Below are positions 37,975 to 48,187 of a DNA stretch of 64,000 bases, one piece after another. The stretch spans positions 3,862,001 to 3,926,000 of the forward strand of contig NZ_CP020330.1 of assembly GCF_002043005.1 (NCBI RefSeq), given 5' to 3'. Position numbers and translations under genes: made by a program. Origin of the DNA: Martelella mediterranea DSM 17316 (GTDB lineage: Bacteria > Pseudomonadota > Alphaproteobacteria > Rhizobiales > Rhizobiaceae). Within the stretch, counting starts at the first letter, position 1, and each line of letters opens with the position of its first letter. The notes beneath the pieces were generated by a model that saw nothing but the letters and a program-made list of their open reading frames with translations, was not told the DNA's origin and searched no databases.

Positions 37975-39291
37975 ATGACCAAAATCTGCCTTGTCGGCGC
38001 CGGCAGCACCGTATTCGCCCAGAACATTCTCGGCGATGTGCTGTCCTCCGGTCTCCCCGGCGAGATCGCCATCAGCCTGTTCGACATCGATCCCGAGCGG
38101 CTGAAAACCTCCGAAATCGTCACCCGCCGCATCTGCGCGGCGCTCGGCCTTGCCGATATCCGCGTCGAGGCGACGCTGGATCGGCGCGAGGCGCTGAAAG
38201 GGTCGGATTTCGTGATCCTGATGATGCAGGTCGGCGGCTATGAGCCCGCCACCGTCACCGATTTCGACGTGCCGAAACAGTTCGGCCTGCGCCAGACGAT
38301 CGCCGATACGCTCGGCATCGGCGGCATTTTCCGCGGGTTGCGCACCATCCCGGTGCTGGAGGCGATCTGCCGCGACATGGAGGATGTCTGCCCGAACGCG
38401 CTTCTGATGCAATATGTGAACCCGATGGCGATCAATTGCTGGGCGATCAAGGAGATCGCGCCGGAAATCCGCACCGTCGGCCTCTGCCACAGCGTGCAGC
38501 ACACCGCCGGCCAGCTCGCCTCCTATCTCGGCGAGGATGTGGCGAACATCAACTACCTCTCCGCCGGCATCAACCACATCGCATTCTTCCTGAAATATGA
38601 GAAGCTGCATGCCGATGGTTCGCGCGAGGATCTCTATCCGCGCCTGCGGCAGCTTCTCGCCGACGGCAAGGTGCCGGACGACGACCGGGTGCGCTTCGAC
38701 GCGCTGAAACGGCTCAGCCATTTCGTCACCGAATCCAGCGAGCATTTTTCGGAGTATACCTCCTGGTATATCAAGGACGGCCGCGACGACCTGATCGACC
38801 GTTTCAACATTCCGCTGGACGAATATATCCGCCGCTGCAAGGAGCAGATCGCCGAGTGGCATGCGCTGCGCAAGGAGCTCGAGGGCGACAGGCCGATCGA
38901 GGTGTGCCGCAGCAATGAATATGCCGCCGGCATCATCCATGCCGCCGTCACCGGCAAGCCGGCGCTGATCTACGGCAACGTGCCCAATAACGGGTTGATC
39001 TCCAACCTGCCGGACGAATGCATCGTCGAGGTGCCCTGCCATGTCGACCATAACGGCATTCAGCCGATCCGGATCGGCCGGATGCCGACCCAGCTCGCCG
39101 CGGTGATGAAGCTCAGCATTTCGGTGCAGGAACTGACGGTCGAGGCCGCACTGACCAAAAGCCGCGACCGCATCTACCAGGCCGCCCTGCTCGACCCGCA
39201 CACATCGGCCGAGCTTTCCCCGGATGAAATCTGGAAACTGGTGGATGGGCTGATCGAGCGGCACGGAGACCTTCTGCCCGCTTATAGCTAG
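37975..39291 (+). CDS. melA: GH4 alpha-galactosidase, MelA-like
   Basis: NAD+- and Mn2+-dependent glycosidase of family GH4 that opens alpha-galactosides such as melibiose in the cytosol. The 438 residues start with the Rossmann motif KICLVGAGSTVFAQNIL. The metal and substrate residues lie in YVNPMAINCWAI, GLCHSVQHTAGQ and GINHIAFFLKYE. AAAGGA precedes ATG 37975. GH4 substrates vary (alpha-glucosides, alpha-galactosides, glucuronides), and the CHSV form fits alpha-galactosidase. Confidence 0.88.
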   Translation: MTKICLVGAGSTVFAQNILGDVLSSGLPGEIAISLFDIDPERLKTSEIVTRRICAALGLADIRVEATLDRREALKGSDFVILMMQVGGYEPATVTDFDVPKQFGLRQTIADTLGIGGIFRGLRTIPVLEAICRDMEDVCPNALLMQYVNPMAINCWAIKEIAPEIRTVGLCHSVQHTAGQLASYLGEDVANINYLSAGINHIAFFLKYEKLHADGSREDLYPRLRQLLADGKVPDDDRVRFDALKRLSHFVTESSEHFSEYTSWYIKDGRDDLIDRFNIPLDEYIRRCKEQIAEWHALRKELEGDRPIEVCRSNEYAAGIIHAAVTGKPALIYGNVPNNGLISNLPDECIVEVPCHVDHNGIQPIRIGRMPTQLAAVMKLSISVQELTVEAALTKSRDRIYQAALLDPHTSAELSPDEIWKLVDGLIERHGDLLPAYS

Positions 39292-39322
39292 ACTCGCGCG
39301 CACTGGCTGGCCCTCCTCACCT

Positions 39323-39353
39323 CCGTCATGCCGGCCTTGAGCCGGGATGACGG
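39323..39353 (+). repeat. Palindrome after melA
   Basis: A 13-bp inverted repeat with one mismatch, CCGTCATGCCGGC/GCCGGGATGACGG, with a 5-base loop, 31 bases past the melA stop. It resembles the common rhizobial intergenic palindrome and may end melA transcription. Confidence 0.6.
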
Positions 39354-39418
39354 CAGAGTGAGAGGAGATGCGGTGACAACGCCACAGGATTCACGACCAT
39401 TCCTTTCGGTTCCCGAAC

Positions 39419-39445
39419 CCGGCGACAGCAATGTCGTCGGCTCAG
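39419..39445 (+). terminator. Terminator-like hairpin, first of a pair
   Basis: Stem CCGGCGACA/TGTCGTCGG (39419-39427 and 39432-39440, one G-U pair) with loop GCAA, then TCAGCTTTTT. Nearly the same hairpin recurs at 39647-39677, on the other side of the MITE-like repeat. Confidence 0.5.
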
Positions 39446-39451
39446 CTTTTT

Positions 39452-39638
39452 GAGAAACGTCTCCCATATTCCGGGTCATCCTCGGGCTTGACCCGAGGAT
39501 CCAGGCCGCCCGGCAAGGGCTGGCTATAGAGTTTAGCAAATTCAGTAGCTTAACCGCCTGGATGCTCGGATCAAGTCCGAGCATGACGCAAAAACGAAGG
39601 GCCGATGACAGACGATGGTCAAAGCTTGGGGCTTTGTC
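39452..39638. repeat. MITE/REP-like repeat, copy 1 (uninterrupted)
   Basis: About 187 bp starting GAGAAAC and ending GCTTTGTC. It holds palindromes ATCCTCGGG/CCCGAGGAT and ATGCTCGGA/TCCGAGCAT linked by a spacer containing AGCAAATTCAG. The same sequence, interrupted by an IS110 element, occurs at 61365-62702. The double palindrome alone occurs at 13632-13712. No coding potential was seen. Confidence 0.8.
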
Positions 39639-39646
39639 CGCAGTCT

Positions 39647-39677
39647 AAGCCGGCGACAGCAATGTCGCCGGCTTTTT
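39647..39677 (+). terminator. Strong rho-independent terminator upstream of the sugar operon
   Basis: A perfect 12-bp stem AAGCCGGCGACA/TGTCGCCGGCTT with loop GCAA, then a run of five T. It insulates the deoR-led operon from melA transcription. Confidence 0.8.
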
Positions 39678-39702
39678 CAATCATAATAAATCATAAAACT
39701 GA

Positions 39703-39739
39703 TTGACAATGATCGTTTCAATCATCATTGTGATCGAAA
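39703..39739 (+). promoter_or_regulatory. Promoter and probable DeoR-type operator
   Basis: TTGACA at 39703-39708 with a weak CATTGT at 39726-39731 (17-bp spacing) suggests a sigma-70 promoter. An interrupted palindrome TTTC-A-ATCA ... TGAT-C-GAAA at 39716-39739 overlaps the -10 region and is a plausible site for the DeoR-family product of the first gene. Confidence 0.5.
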
Positions 39740-39756
39740 ATAACAGGGGAATGCGG

Positions 39757-40551
39757 ATGTCACAGCCACAGGGCGTCAAGGTCGATCGTCTCGAAGCGAT
39801 ACGCAGCCATCTTTATGTGAACGGGTTTTCCGCGATCCAGGACCTGGCAGACGCAATCGGCGCCTCGCTCGCCACCGTCCGCCGCGATCTGCAGATTCTC
39901 GAACAGGAGGGTTCGATCGTCAGGGTCCATGGCGGCGCGCGCATTGCCGAGGGCTCCTCGGTGGAAATGGCGTTCCAGGCCCGCGAGAAGCGCAATCTGG
40001 CCGCCAAGCGGGCGATTGCAACGGCGGCCTATGAGACGCTGCAGCCGCGTTCCGCGATCTTCCTCGATGCCGGCACCACGGTTCTGCAGCTTGCCCGGCT
40101 GATCCGCATCAGCCCGATCCCGCTGCGTATATTCACCAACGGGCTGATCGTCGCGCAGGAATTCCTGAACATTCCAAACCTTGAGGTCACGCTGCTCGGC
40201 GGCCAGTTGCGCAGCGAAAACGCCTCGCTGGTCGGCCCGCAGGCGGAAGCCATGCTGGACCTGATCTGGTTCGATCAGCTTTTCTTGGGCGCGAGCGCGA
40301 TCGGTTCCGACGGCGCGATCTACAGCATCGACAATGGCGAGGCCCACCTCAACCGGCGCATGCTGACGCGCTCGGCGCATTGTTTCGTGCTGGCCGATGC
40401 CACCAAGTTCGACACGATGGCGACCTACAAGGTTGCGCCCCTCACCGAAGCCCACGTCATCACCGATTCCACCATCTCGCAGAAATGGCGCGCGCATTTC
40501 GACGACAACGGGATCGCGAACACGATCGTCGAGGCGGGGGCGAACGGATGA
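39757..40551 (+). CDS. DeoR-family sugar operon repressor
   Basis: A 264-residue repressor with an N-terminal HTH (DRLEAIRSHLYVNGFSAIQDLADAIGASLATVRRDLQILEQEGSIVRVHGGAR in outline) and a C-terminal sugar-phosphate sensor domain (FLDAGTTVLQLARLI, FTNGLIVAQEF, LGGQLR, FLGASAI). ATG 39757 lies 6 bases after AGGGGA, better spaced than ATG 39751. It probably represses its own operon and senses a phosphorylated intermediate, like AgaR. It overlaps the kinase gene by 4 bases. Confidence 0.88.
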   Translation: MSQPQGVKVDRLEAIRSHLYVNGFSAIQDLADAIGASLATVRRDLQILEQEGSIVRVHGGARIAEGSSVEMAFQAREKRNLAAKRAIATAAYETLQPRSAIFLDAGTTVLQLARLIRISPIPLRIFTNGLIVAQEFLNIPNLEVTLLGGQLRSENASLVGPQAEAMLDLIWFDQLFLGASAIGSDGAIYSIDNGEAHLNRRMLTRSAHCFVLADATKFDTMATYKVAPLTEAHVITDSTISQKWRAHFDDNGIANTIVEAGANG

Positions 40552-41495
40552 CCGACGGCCTGATCCTCGGCATCGACGGCGGCGGCAGCAAGGTGCTGGC
40601 GGCGCTTGCCGACCGGTCGGGCCAAGTGGTTAAGACGGCGCGCGGCGGCGGCGTCAATCCGATGGACAATCCCGGATGGCGCGAAGTCCTCGATACGGTG
40701 CTGCGCCCCTTTGCCGAAATCACGGAGATAGGGGCCGTGGCGGCAGCACTGCCCGCCTATGGCGAGGTGGCCCGCCTCTCCGCCCTTCAAGAACAGGCGA
40801 TCGCCGAGACTTTCCCGGCGGCGAAACGGCATGTGCTGAACGACGTGGAAGCCGCCCATTTCGGCGCGCTGTCCGGCCGTCCGGGCATCCTCATCCTCTC
40901 CGGCACCGGCTCCATGGCCTGGGCGCGCGCTGAGGACGGCCGCTCCGCCCGCGTCGGCGGCTGGGGCGACATGATCGGCGACGAGGGCAGCGCCTATGCG
41001 ATCGGTCGCGCCGCGCTCAGCCTGATCAGCCAGGCGATCGACGGTCGCGCGCAACCGACCGCGTTGACCGACGCAGTTTTTGACGCCCTTTCCCTCGACC
41101 GGGCCGACCCCATGAACGCGCTCGGCGGCTGGGTCACAGGCCTTGAGCGGCCCCGCGCGGGCATCGCGGCGCTTGCCGAAGTGGTCGACCGCGTGGCCCG
41201 CGCCGGCGATGCCGGGGCGAACGCTCTGATGGAAGAGGCCGCCGACGAGCTTGCGCGACACTTCACGGCCATCGCCCCACACTGCGCGAGCGACGCCGAC
41301 TGGACCTATGCCGGCGGCACATTCGCAAGCCCGGTGCTGCTTGCCGCGCTCACGAGCCGGATCGGCCGCGCGCCGGTTCCGCCCCGACTTCCCCCGATTG
41401 GCGGCGCGCTGCTGGCGGCCGCCCAATGTCTCGGCTGGCCGCTCGAAGAGGGCTTTGTCGGGCAAATCGCCTCCGCCCGAAACGGGACGGATTGA
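40548..41495 (+). CDS. BadF/BadG-type sugar kinase (GlcNAc/amino-sugar kinase-like)
   Basis: A 315-residue ASKHA-fold kinase: phosphate loop LILGIDGGGSKVLAALAD at 5-22, NDVEAAHFGAL with the catalytic Asp, ILSGTGSMAWA, GGWGDMIGDEGSAYAIG, and YAGGTFASP. The BadF/NagK branch phosphorylates N-acetyl-hexosamines and hexosamines. Here it would make the 6-phosphate used by the SIS isomerase encoded downstream. The ATG overlaps the deoR stop (ATGA). Confidence 0.83.
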   Translation: MTDGLILGIDGGGSKVLAALADRSGQVVKTARGGGVNPMDNPGWREVLDTVLRPFAEITEIGAVAAALPAYGEVARLSALQEQAIAETFPAAKRHVLNDVEAAHFGALSGRPGILILSGTGSMAWARAEDGRSARVGGWGDMIGDEGSAYAIGRAALSLISQAIDGRAQPTALTDAVFDALSLDRADPMNALGGWVTGLERPRAGIAALAEVVDRVARAGDAGANALMEEAADELARHFTAIAPHCASDADWTYAGGTFASPVLLAALTSRIGRAPVPPRLPPIGGALLAAAQCLGWPLEEGFVGQIASARNGTD

Positions 41496-41524
41496 ACTCT
41501 CCAAAAACCAGACAGGACGGGAAC

Positions 41525-42781
41525 ATGAACAGACTGCTTTTATCACTCGCCACCTCGACAGCCATGCTGCTCGCCATCCCGGCGCTTGCCGATGATGCCA
41601 AGCCGCTGGCCGGCGAATCCATCACGGTGCTTCTGCCCTCCCCGCAGGGCGCCAATATCGCCGCCGATTTCGAGGAAGACACCGGCATCCATGTCGACCT
41701 GCAGACGCTTTCGTGGGACGATATCCGCCTCAAGCTCGTCACCGGCCTCGTCGCCGGCACCGCGCCCGCCGATGTGACCGAATTCGACTGGTCCTGGACC
41801 GGCCAGTTCGCCGCCGCCGACTGGTATATGCCGCTCAACGATGCGATCGACCCCGCGACCGTCGAAGATATCGGCGTCACCAAGATCTTCACCGTCGACG
41901 GCGATATCCTCGGCATCCCCTACACCAACGACTTCCGCGTCATGCTGATCAACAAGGCGCAATTTGAGGAAGCCGGCATTACCGAGCCGCCGAAAACGCT
42001 CGACGAACTCGTTGCCGACGCCAAGAAGATCAAGGAAGCCGGCATCGTCGAGTATCCGATCGGCCTGCCGCTTTCGGCAACCGAAGGCGCATCCACGAGC
42101 TGGTATCTGCTGACCAAGGCCTTTGGCGGCGAACTGTTCGACGCCGATTTCAAGCCGCTGTTCACATCGCCGGACTCCGCCGGTTACAAGGCGCTGGAAT
42201 TCGAACTGATGCTGCTGAAAGAAGGGCTCGTTGACCCGGCCGCAGTCAGCCTGACCGACAGCCAGATCAACGAAAGCATGTTCTCCCAGGGCCAGACCAG
42301 CGTGATGATCTCGGGCGAACCGGGCCGACTCGGCCAGATGAACGATCCGGATCAGTCCAAGGTCGCCGGCGATGTCGAGGCCATTCTGGTGCCGACGGCA
42401 AGCGGCGAAACCCGCAGCTTCGGCCTGCCTGAAGCGCTCGGCATTCCCAACAGTTCGCAGAACAAGGAAGCCGCGGTCGAATTCATCAAATGGTTCACCT
42501 CCAAGGACTTCCAGGAGGAGAACTACAAGAACGGCTTCCTGCCGACCCGCACCTCGGTGCTTTCGGCCGTCAACGAGACCGGCGTGATGCATTCCGGCGA
42601 TGTGCTCGTCGAACAGTCGACCACGGTCGAGCCGCTGTTCCAGCAGGGCACGCCGCAATGGTATCCGGAGTTTTCGAGCGCCGTGAATACCTCGATCAAC
42701 AGCGCCGCCAAGGGCCAGATCACGGTTGAACAGGCAATGCAGAACATTGCCGACGCCGCCGAACAGGCCATGGCCCAATGA
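41525..42781 (+). CDS. ABC sugar-binding protein (family 1, CUT1)
   Basis: Periplasmic receptor of 418 residues with a signal peptide (MNRLLLSLATSTAMLLAIPALA-DD). The extracellular solute-binding family 1 fold is shown by DVTEFDWSWTGQFAAADWYMPL, GIPYTNDFRVMLINKAQFEEAG, and EAAVEFIKWFTSKDFQEENY. It pairs with the two permeases that follow and the ATPase at the end of the operon. The ligand is probably a galactose-derived or amino sugar, by context. Confidence 0.9.
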   Translation: MNRLLLSLATSTAMLLAIPALADDAKPLAGESITVLLPSPQGANIAADFEEDTGIHVDLQTLSWDDIRLKLVTGLVAGTAPADVTEFDWSWTGQFAAADWYMPLNDAIDPATVEDIGVTKIFTVDGDILGIPYTNDFRVMLINKAQFEEAGITEPPKTLDELVADAKKIKEAGIVEYPIGLPLSATEGASTSWYLLTKAFGGELFDADFKPLFTSPDSAGYKALEFELMLLKEGLVDPAAVSLTDSQINESMFSQGQTSVMISGEPGRLGQMNDPDQSKVAGDVEAILVPTASGETRSFGLPEALGIPNSSQNKEAAVEFIKWFTSKDFQEENYKNGFLPTRTSVLSAVNETGVMHSGDVLVEQSTTVEPLFQQGTPQWYPEFSSAVNTSINSAAKGQITVEQAMQNIADAAEQAMAQ

Positions 42782-43692
42782 CATCTGCCGCCTCCACAAT
42801 GCGAGGCAAGCGCGGTATCGGCTTCAATGCCGATACCATGCTCGGCCTGCTTCTGGCCGCGCCGATCCTGATCACCATGGCGTCGCTGGTGTTCTACCCG
42901 ATGCTGGTGACGAGTTGGGACAGCCTGCACCGCGTCAATCCGATGCAGCCGGGCACGCCCTTCGTCGGCCTTGCCAACTACACCCGCATGCTCTCCGATA
43001 AACAGCTCGGCATGAGCTGGATGAACACATTTTCCTATGTGATCCTCGCCGTTCTCGCCGAGACCGTCTTCGGCGTGCTGGCCGCCGCCCTGATCAATCA
43101 GGTCAAGGTCGGACGCCAGTGGATCCTCGCCGCCGTGATCCTGCCCTGGGCGCTGCCCGGCGTGGTCAACGCGGTGATCTGGCTGTGGATCTATCAGCCC
43201 GGCGCCGGCCTTCTGAACGGCATCCTCACCTCGCTCGGGCTGCCCTTCGAAAACCACATCTGGTTCAACGATCGCACCAGCGCGATCATGGCGGTCACCG
43301 TGGTCCATGTCTGGCGGATGATGCCGCTCACCATCGTCATCGTTCTCGCCGCCATGCAGAGCATTCCCGACCATCTCTATCAGGCCGCCCGCATAGACGG
43401 CGCGACCAATTTTCAGATGCTGACGCTGGTGACCCTCCCGTTGGTGCGCAGTGCAATCGCGGTGTCGATGACCAACGCCACGGTGCAAGCCTTCAACCTT
43501 TTCGACGAGGCATGGGTGCTTGCCGGGGCGAGCCTCGAAACCCGGCCCGTGCTGGTGCAGATCTATCTCGAGACCTTCCAGAACCTGCGCTTCTCCTACG
43601 GCATGGCGCTGTCGCTGACGATCACCTTCGTCTCGCTTCTGGTGTCGCTGGTCTATGTGCTCCGCGTCTATCGCAACACTCGGTATGATTGA
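42778..43692 (+). CDS. ABC sugar permease, MalF-like
   Basis: Inner-membrane permease of 304 residues with six helices. The cytoplasmic EAA loop reads YQAARIDGATNFQMLTLVTLPLV. It begins ATGACATC, overlapping the binding-protein stop by 4 bases, and shares one base with the next gene's start. It forms the channel with the next permease and belongs to the CUT1 type. Confidence 0.9.
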   Translation: MTSAASTMRGKRGIGFNADTMLGLLLAAPILITMASLVFYPMLVTSWDSLHRVNPMQPGTPFVGLANYTRMLSDKQLGMSWMNTFSYVILAVLAETVFGVLAAALINQVKVGRQWILAAVILPWALPGVVNAVIWLWIYQPGAGLLNGILTSLGLPFENHIWFNDRTSAIMAVTVVHVWRMMPLTIVIVLAAMQSIPDHLYQAARIDGATNFQMLTLVTLPLVRSAIAVSMTNATVQAFNLFDEAWVLAGASLETRPVLVQIYLETFQNLRFSYGMALSLTITFVSLLVSLVYVLRVYRNTRYD

Positions 43693-44549
43693 TGAAACAG
43701 TCTCTTGCCTATCGCATGATGATCTGGGCCGGCCTTGCCGTGCTGCTGATCTGGTCGCTGGGGCCGGTCTATTGGACCTTTGCCAGCGCGCTGACGCCGA
43801 CCGAGGATTTCTCGGCCCGCCCGATCCATTTCTTCCCGCAGAACATCACCTTGGATCACTTCGCCCGCATTTTCGGCATCGGCATCGAACGGATCGGCGG
43901 GGTCGAGGTCTGGGCGCAGTTCCGCGCGGCGCTGTTCAACTCCATCGTCACCTCGGCGCTGGCGACGGTGCTGTGCGTGGCGATCTCCGCGCTCGGAGCC
44001 TATGCCTTCACCCGGCTCGATTTTCCGGGCCGCAAGACCCTGTTCATCCTGGTGGTAGCGACGCTCGCGATCCCGGCCTACGCGGTGCTAATCCCGCTTT
44101 ACCGGATCCTCATCAGCCTGCACATGATCGACACCTATACGGGCATCGCGCTGATCTATGTGTCGGCCTATCTGCCGCTGTCGCTCTGGCTGCTTCGAAG
44201 CGTGTTCGAATCGCTTCCGATCGCGCTGGAGGAAGCCGCCCAGCTCGACGGCGCCGGACGGCTCTTCATCTTCTTCAACATCGTGCTGCCGCTGGCGGGG
44301 CCGGGGCTGACGGCGACCGCCATCCTCACGTTCCTCGGCGCCTGGGGCCAGTACCTCATTCCGTTGATCTTCTCGCCGGCGCAAACCAAGCCGCTGACGG
44401 TGCTGATCCCGGAATTCGTCACCAAAAACTTCGTCGACTACGGCCTGATCACGGCAAGCGGTTCCGTTGCCATCATCATCCCCGCCCTCGTCGTCATTTT
44501 CCTGAACCGGTACCTCGTCAGCGGTCTGCTGGCAGGTTCGGTCAAATAA
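43692..44549 (+). CDS. ABC sugar permease, MalG-like
   Basis: Second CUT1 permease, 285 residues, six helices. The EAA loop is LPIALEEAAQLDGAGRLFIFFNIVLPLAGP. ATG 43692 overlaps the preceding TGA by one base (TGATG); the TTG one codon earlier is less likely. The periplasmic loop after TM1 carries ALTPTEDFSARPIHFFP, typical of MalG relatives. Confidence 0.9.
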   Translation: MKQSLAYRMMIWAGLAVLLIWSLGPVYWTFASALTPTEDFSARPIHFFPQNITLDHFARIFGIGIERIGGVEVWAQFRAALFNSIVTSALATVLCVAISALGAYAFTRLDFPGRKTLFILVVATLAIPAYAVLIPLYRILISLHMIDTYTGIALIYVSAYLPLSLWLLRSVFESLPIALEEAAQLDGAGRLFIFFNIVLPLAGPGLTATAILTFLGAWGQYLIPLIFSPAQTKPLTVLIPEFVTKNFVDYGLITASGSVAIIIPALVVIFLNRYLVSGLLAGSVK

Positions 44550-44561
44550 ACCGGAGACAAC

Positions 44562-45512
44562 ATGAACACGACTGAAAAAGTGATTTTCGAGCAATTCCCC
44601 TATTGGGAAAAGGCGATCACTTGGAAACCCGGTTCGCATGACGCAGCGCTGACCGTCATCGTCGGCTGCGGCACATCGTATAACCTCGCGCTGTCGCTTG
44701 CGGCCTATTTCAATCTCGCGGGCCGCGCCGCGATCGCGGTGCCGGGCGCCGAATGGCTGAGCCGTCCGGGCGCTTTCTTCCCCGACTGGCAGAATACACA
44801 TGTCATCGCCCTGTCGCGCAGCGGCGAAAGCACCGAAACGGTCGCCGCCGCCAAGGCGAGCCGCGCCGCCGGCGCCCATGTGACGGCGATCACCGTGGAA
44901 CCGGAAAGCCCGCTTGCGAAAAACTGCGATACGCTGGTGGTTTCGCCATCCCATCCCGACGAAGGCATCGTGATGTCGGTGTCCGCAAGCCTGATGCTGC
45001 TGCTCGGCCAGCGCATGATCGGCCAGGATATGACGACCGCGATCATCGATACCGCCCGCAGGCTGATGGACGATCTCGACGCAGCGCTTCCGCAGCTCAT
45101 CGAGAACCGCTCGCATTTCGTCTTCCTCGGCGGCGGCCCGCTCTACGGCATCGCGCTTGAGGGCGCGCTGAAGCTGATGGAGATGAGCCAGACCGTGACC
45201 CAGGCCTTCCATCCGCTGGAATACCGTCACGGCCCGATCAGCCTCGTCAGCGAGGAAACCGCCGTCGTCATGCTCTACTCCGACCAGAAAGCCGAAGAGG
45301 CCAAGGTGGTCGCCGAGCTTCAGGACAAGGGCGCGGTGGTGATCGGCCTCGGCGGTCCGGGCGATCTCGCGCTTGATCTCGACACCGGGCTTTCGCTTTC
45401 GGGGCTGGCCATGCTGCCGGCGCTGCAGATCCTCGGCGAGCGGGTGGCGCAGATGAAAGGTCTCGACACCGTCACGCCGCGACACCTGACCAAGGTGGTG
45501 AAGCTCGCATGA
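44562..45512 (+). CDS. SIS-domain sugar-phosphate isomerase/deaminase, AgaS/GlmS-C-like
   Basis: A 316-residue protein with two sugar isomerase domains: TVIVGCGTSYNLALSLA, LSRSGESTETVAAA, GGGPLYGIALEGALKLMEMS and HPLEYRHGPISL. It lacks the glutaminase domain of GlmS, so it likely deaminates or isomerises an amino-sugar 6-phosphate. AgaS converts galactosamine-6-P to tagatose-6-P; a glucosamine-6-P deaminase (NagB-II) is the alternative. It overlaps the next gene by 4 bases. Confidence 0.8.
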   Translation: MNTTEKVIFEQFPYWEKAITWKPGSHDAALTVIVGCGTSYNLALSLAAYFNLAGRAAIAVPGAEWLSRPGAFFPDWQNTHVIALSRSGESTETVAAAKASRAAGAHVTAITVEPESPLAKNCDTLVVSPSHPDEGIVMSVSASLMLLLGQRMIGQDMTTAIIDTARRLMDDLDAALPQLIENRSHFVFLGGGPLYGIALEGALKLMEMSQTVTQAFHPLEYRHGPISLVSEETAVVMLYSDQKAEEAKVVAELQDKGAVVIGLGGPGDLALDLDTGLSLSGLAMLPALQILGERVAQMKGLDTVTPRHLTKVVKLA

Positions 45513-46825
45513 CGGCACCGCTCGAACAAAACCGCCACGACGCGCTCGCCCGCCTTTTCGGCGGGCGCGGCGGCCCGCTGCCGCGCGGCATCGCCTCGGT
45601 CTGCTCCGCCCATGCGCTGGTGATCGAGGCCGCACTCAGGCGCGCTGCGGCCGATGGCGCGGTCGCGCTGATCGAGGCCACCTGCAATCAGGTCAATCAG
45701 GACGGCGGCTATACCGGCATGACGCCGCAGGATTTCCGCGCCTTTGTCGAAAAGATCGCCGGCGCGATCGGCTTTCCATCCGAGCGGATCATCTTCGGCG
45801 GGGATCATCTCGGCCCCAATCCGTGGAAAAGCCTTGCCGCGGACGAGGCGATGGCGCGCGCCGAAACCATGATCGCCGCCTATGCCGCGGCGGGTTTCGA
45901 GAAGCTCCACCTCGACACCTCTATGGGCTGCGCCGGGGAACCGACAGCCCTTGCCGATGACCTGACGGCCGAACGCGCAGCAAGGCTCGCAAAGGTCGCC
46001 GAGCAGGCGGCCAAAGACGCCGGCCATCGCCCGCCGGTCTACATCATCGGCACCGAGGTGCCGCCGCCGGGCGGCGCAACCCACGCCCTTGACGATATCG
46101 AACCGACCGATGCCGATGCCGTGAAGAACACCTATGCGGTGCACCGCGATGCGTTCGCCGCTGCCGGCATTGCCACGGCCCTTGATCACGTGATCGCCAT
46201 CGTCGTTCAGCCGGGCGTCGAGTTCGGCAACGCCAATGTGGCGATCTACAAACCCGAACGGGCCCGCGCGCTGGTCGGCGCGCTCAGTGACCTGCCCGGC
46301 CTGATCTACGAGGCTCATTCCACCGACTACCAGCCGGTGGAGGCGCTGACGCAACTTGTCGATGACGGTTTCGCGATCCTCAAGGTCGGGCCCGGCCTGA
46401 CCTTTGCCCTGCGCGAGGCGCTTTACGGTCTTGACGCGATTGCCGCCACACTTGAGGGCAAGGATGGCCAGGGGCCGTTGTTTTCGGCCATGGAAAGCCT
46501 GATGCTGGAAAAACCCGGCCACTGGCGCTCCCATTATACCGGCTCGGACGCGGAGCAGCGGCTGCAGCGCCATTTCAGCTACAGCGACCGGATCCGCTAT
46601 TACTGGCCGGAAAAGGAAGCCGCCACCGCGATCGATGCGCTGTTTGCACGCCTTGAGGGCGATATTCCCGAAACGCTGATCAGCCAGCACATGGCGCGGA
46701 TCTATCCAGACGTGGTTGCCGGCAGGGTCGCGCCGCACGCGCGCGATCTGTGCCTTGCCGCGATCGACGCGGCCCTTCTGCCCTATGCCCAAGCCACCGG
46801 CTCAGGGACGAGGCAGGCCGCATGA
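45509..46825 (+). CDS. Tagatose-bisphosphate aldolase accessory subunit, GatZ/KbaZ/AgaZ type
   Basis: A 438-residue TIM-barrel protein of the GatZ family: GIASVCSAHALVIEAAL, EATCNQVNQDGGYTGMTP, IIFGGDHLGPNPWKSL, KLHLDTSMGCAGE and YEAHSTDYQ. In enterobacteria GatZ/KbaZ stabilises the class II aldolase GatY/KbaY that splits tagatose-1,6-bisphosphate. No GatY-type partner occurs in this operon, so it may act alone, have another role, or use a partner elsewhere. Its start overlaps the SIS gene stop (ATGA). Confidence 0.85.
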   Translation: MTAPLEQNRHDALARLFGGRGGPLPRGIASVCSAHALVIEAALRRAAADGAVALIEATCNQVNQDGGYTGMTPQDFRAFVEKIAGAIGFPSERIIFGGDHLGPNPWKSLAADEAMARAETMIAAYAAAGFEKLHLDTSMGCAGEPTALADDLTAERAARLAKVAEQAAKDAGHRPPVYIIGTEVPPPGGATHALDDIEPTDADAVKNTYAVHRDAFAAAGIATALDHVIAIVVQPGVEFGNANVAIYKPERARALVGALSDLPGLIYEAHSTDYQPVEALTQLVDDGFAILKVGPGLTFALREALYGLDAIAATLEGKDGQGPLFSAMESLMLEKPGHWRSHYTGSDAEQRLQRHFSYSDRIRYYWPEKEAATAIDALFARLEGDIPETLISQHMARIYPDVVAGRVAPHARDLCLAAIDAALLPYAQATGSGTRQAA

Positions 46826-46871
46826 ACATGACAGGTGCTACGCGCCGCAATCTGGCAAGTGAGAAACCGAT

Positions 46872-47933
<1,062 letters not shown>

Positions 47934-47985
47934 CGGCGTCAGCTTGGAACATTACGGGCAAGGCCATCGTGCATGGCCTCGCCGC

Positions 47986-48155
47986 TTGCTCCCATTACTC
48001 TCTCCCGCTGGCGGGAGAGATGCCCCGAAAGGGGCAGTGAGGGTGGCGCAGCATCTCGTCTCGTGAGGGCGTTCGCGGGGATAGACTCCCCCCTCACTGT
48101 CGCTTTCGCGACATCTCTCCCCGCCGGGGCGAGAAGACTGGGGAGGTATGCGGCG
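47986..48155 (+). repeat. RIME-like mosaic repeat, copy B
   Basis: A 170-bp block nearly identical to 20827-20996, with the same order of palindromes. It lies between convergent msmK-type and frcA-type genes, as the other two copies lie between converging genes. Confidence 0.85.
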
Positions 48156-48187
48156 ACGAAACGTGCACGATTGATGCGTACCGGACC

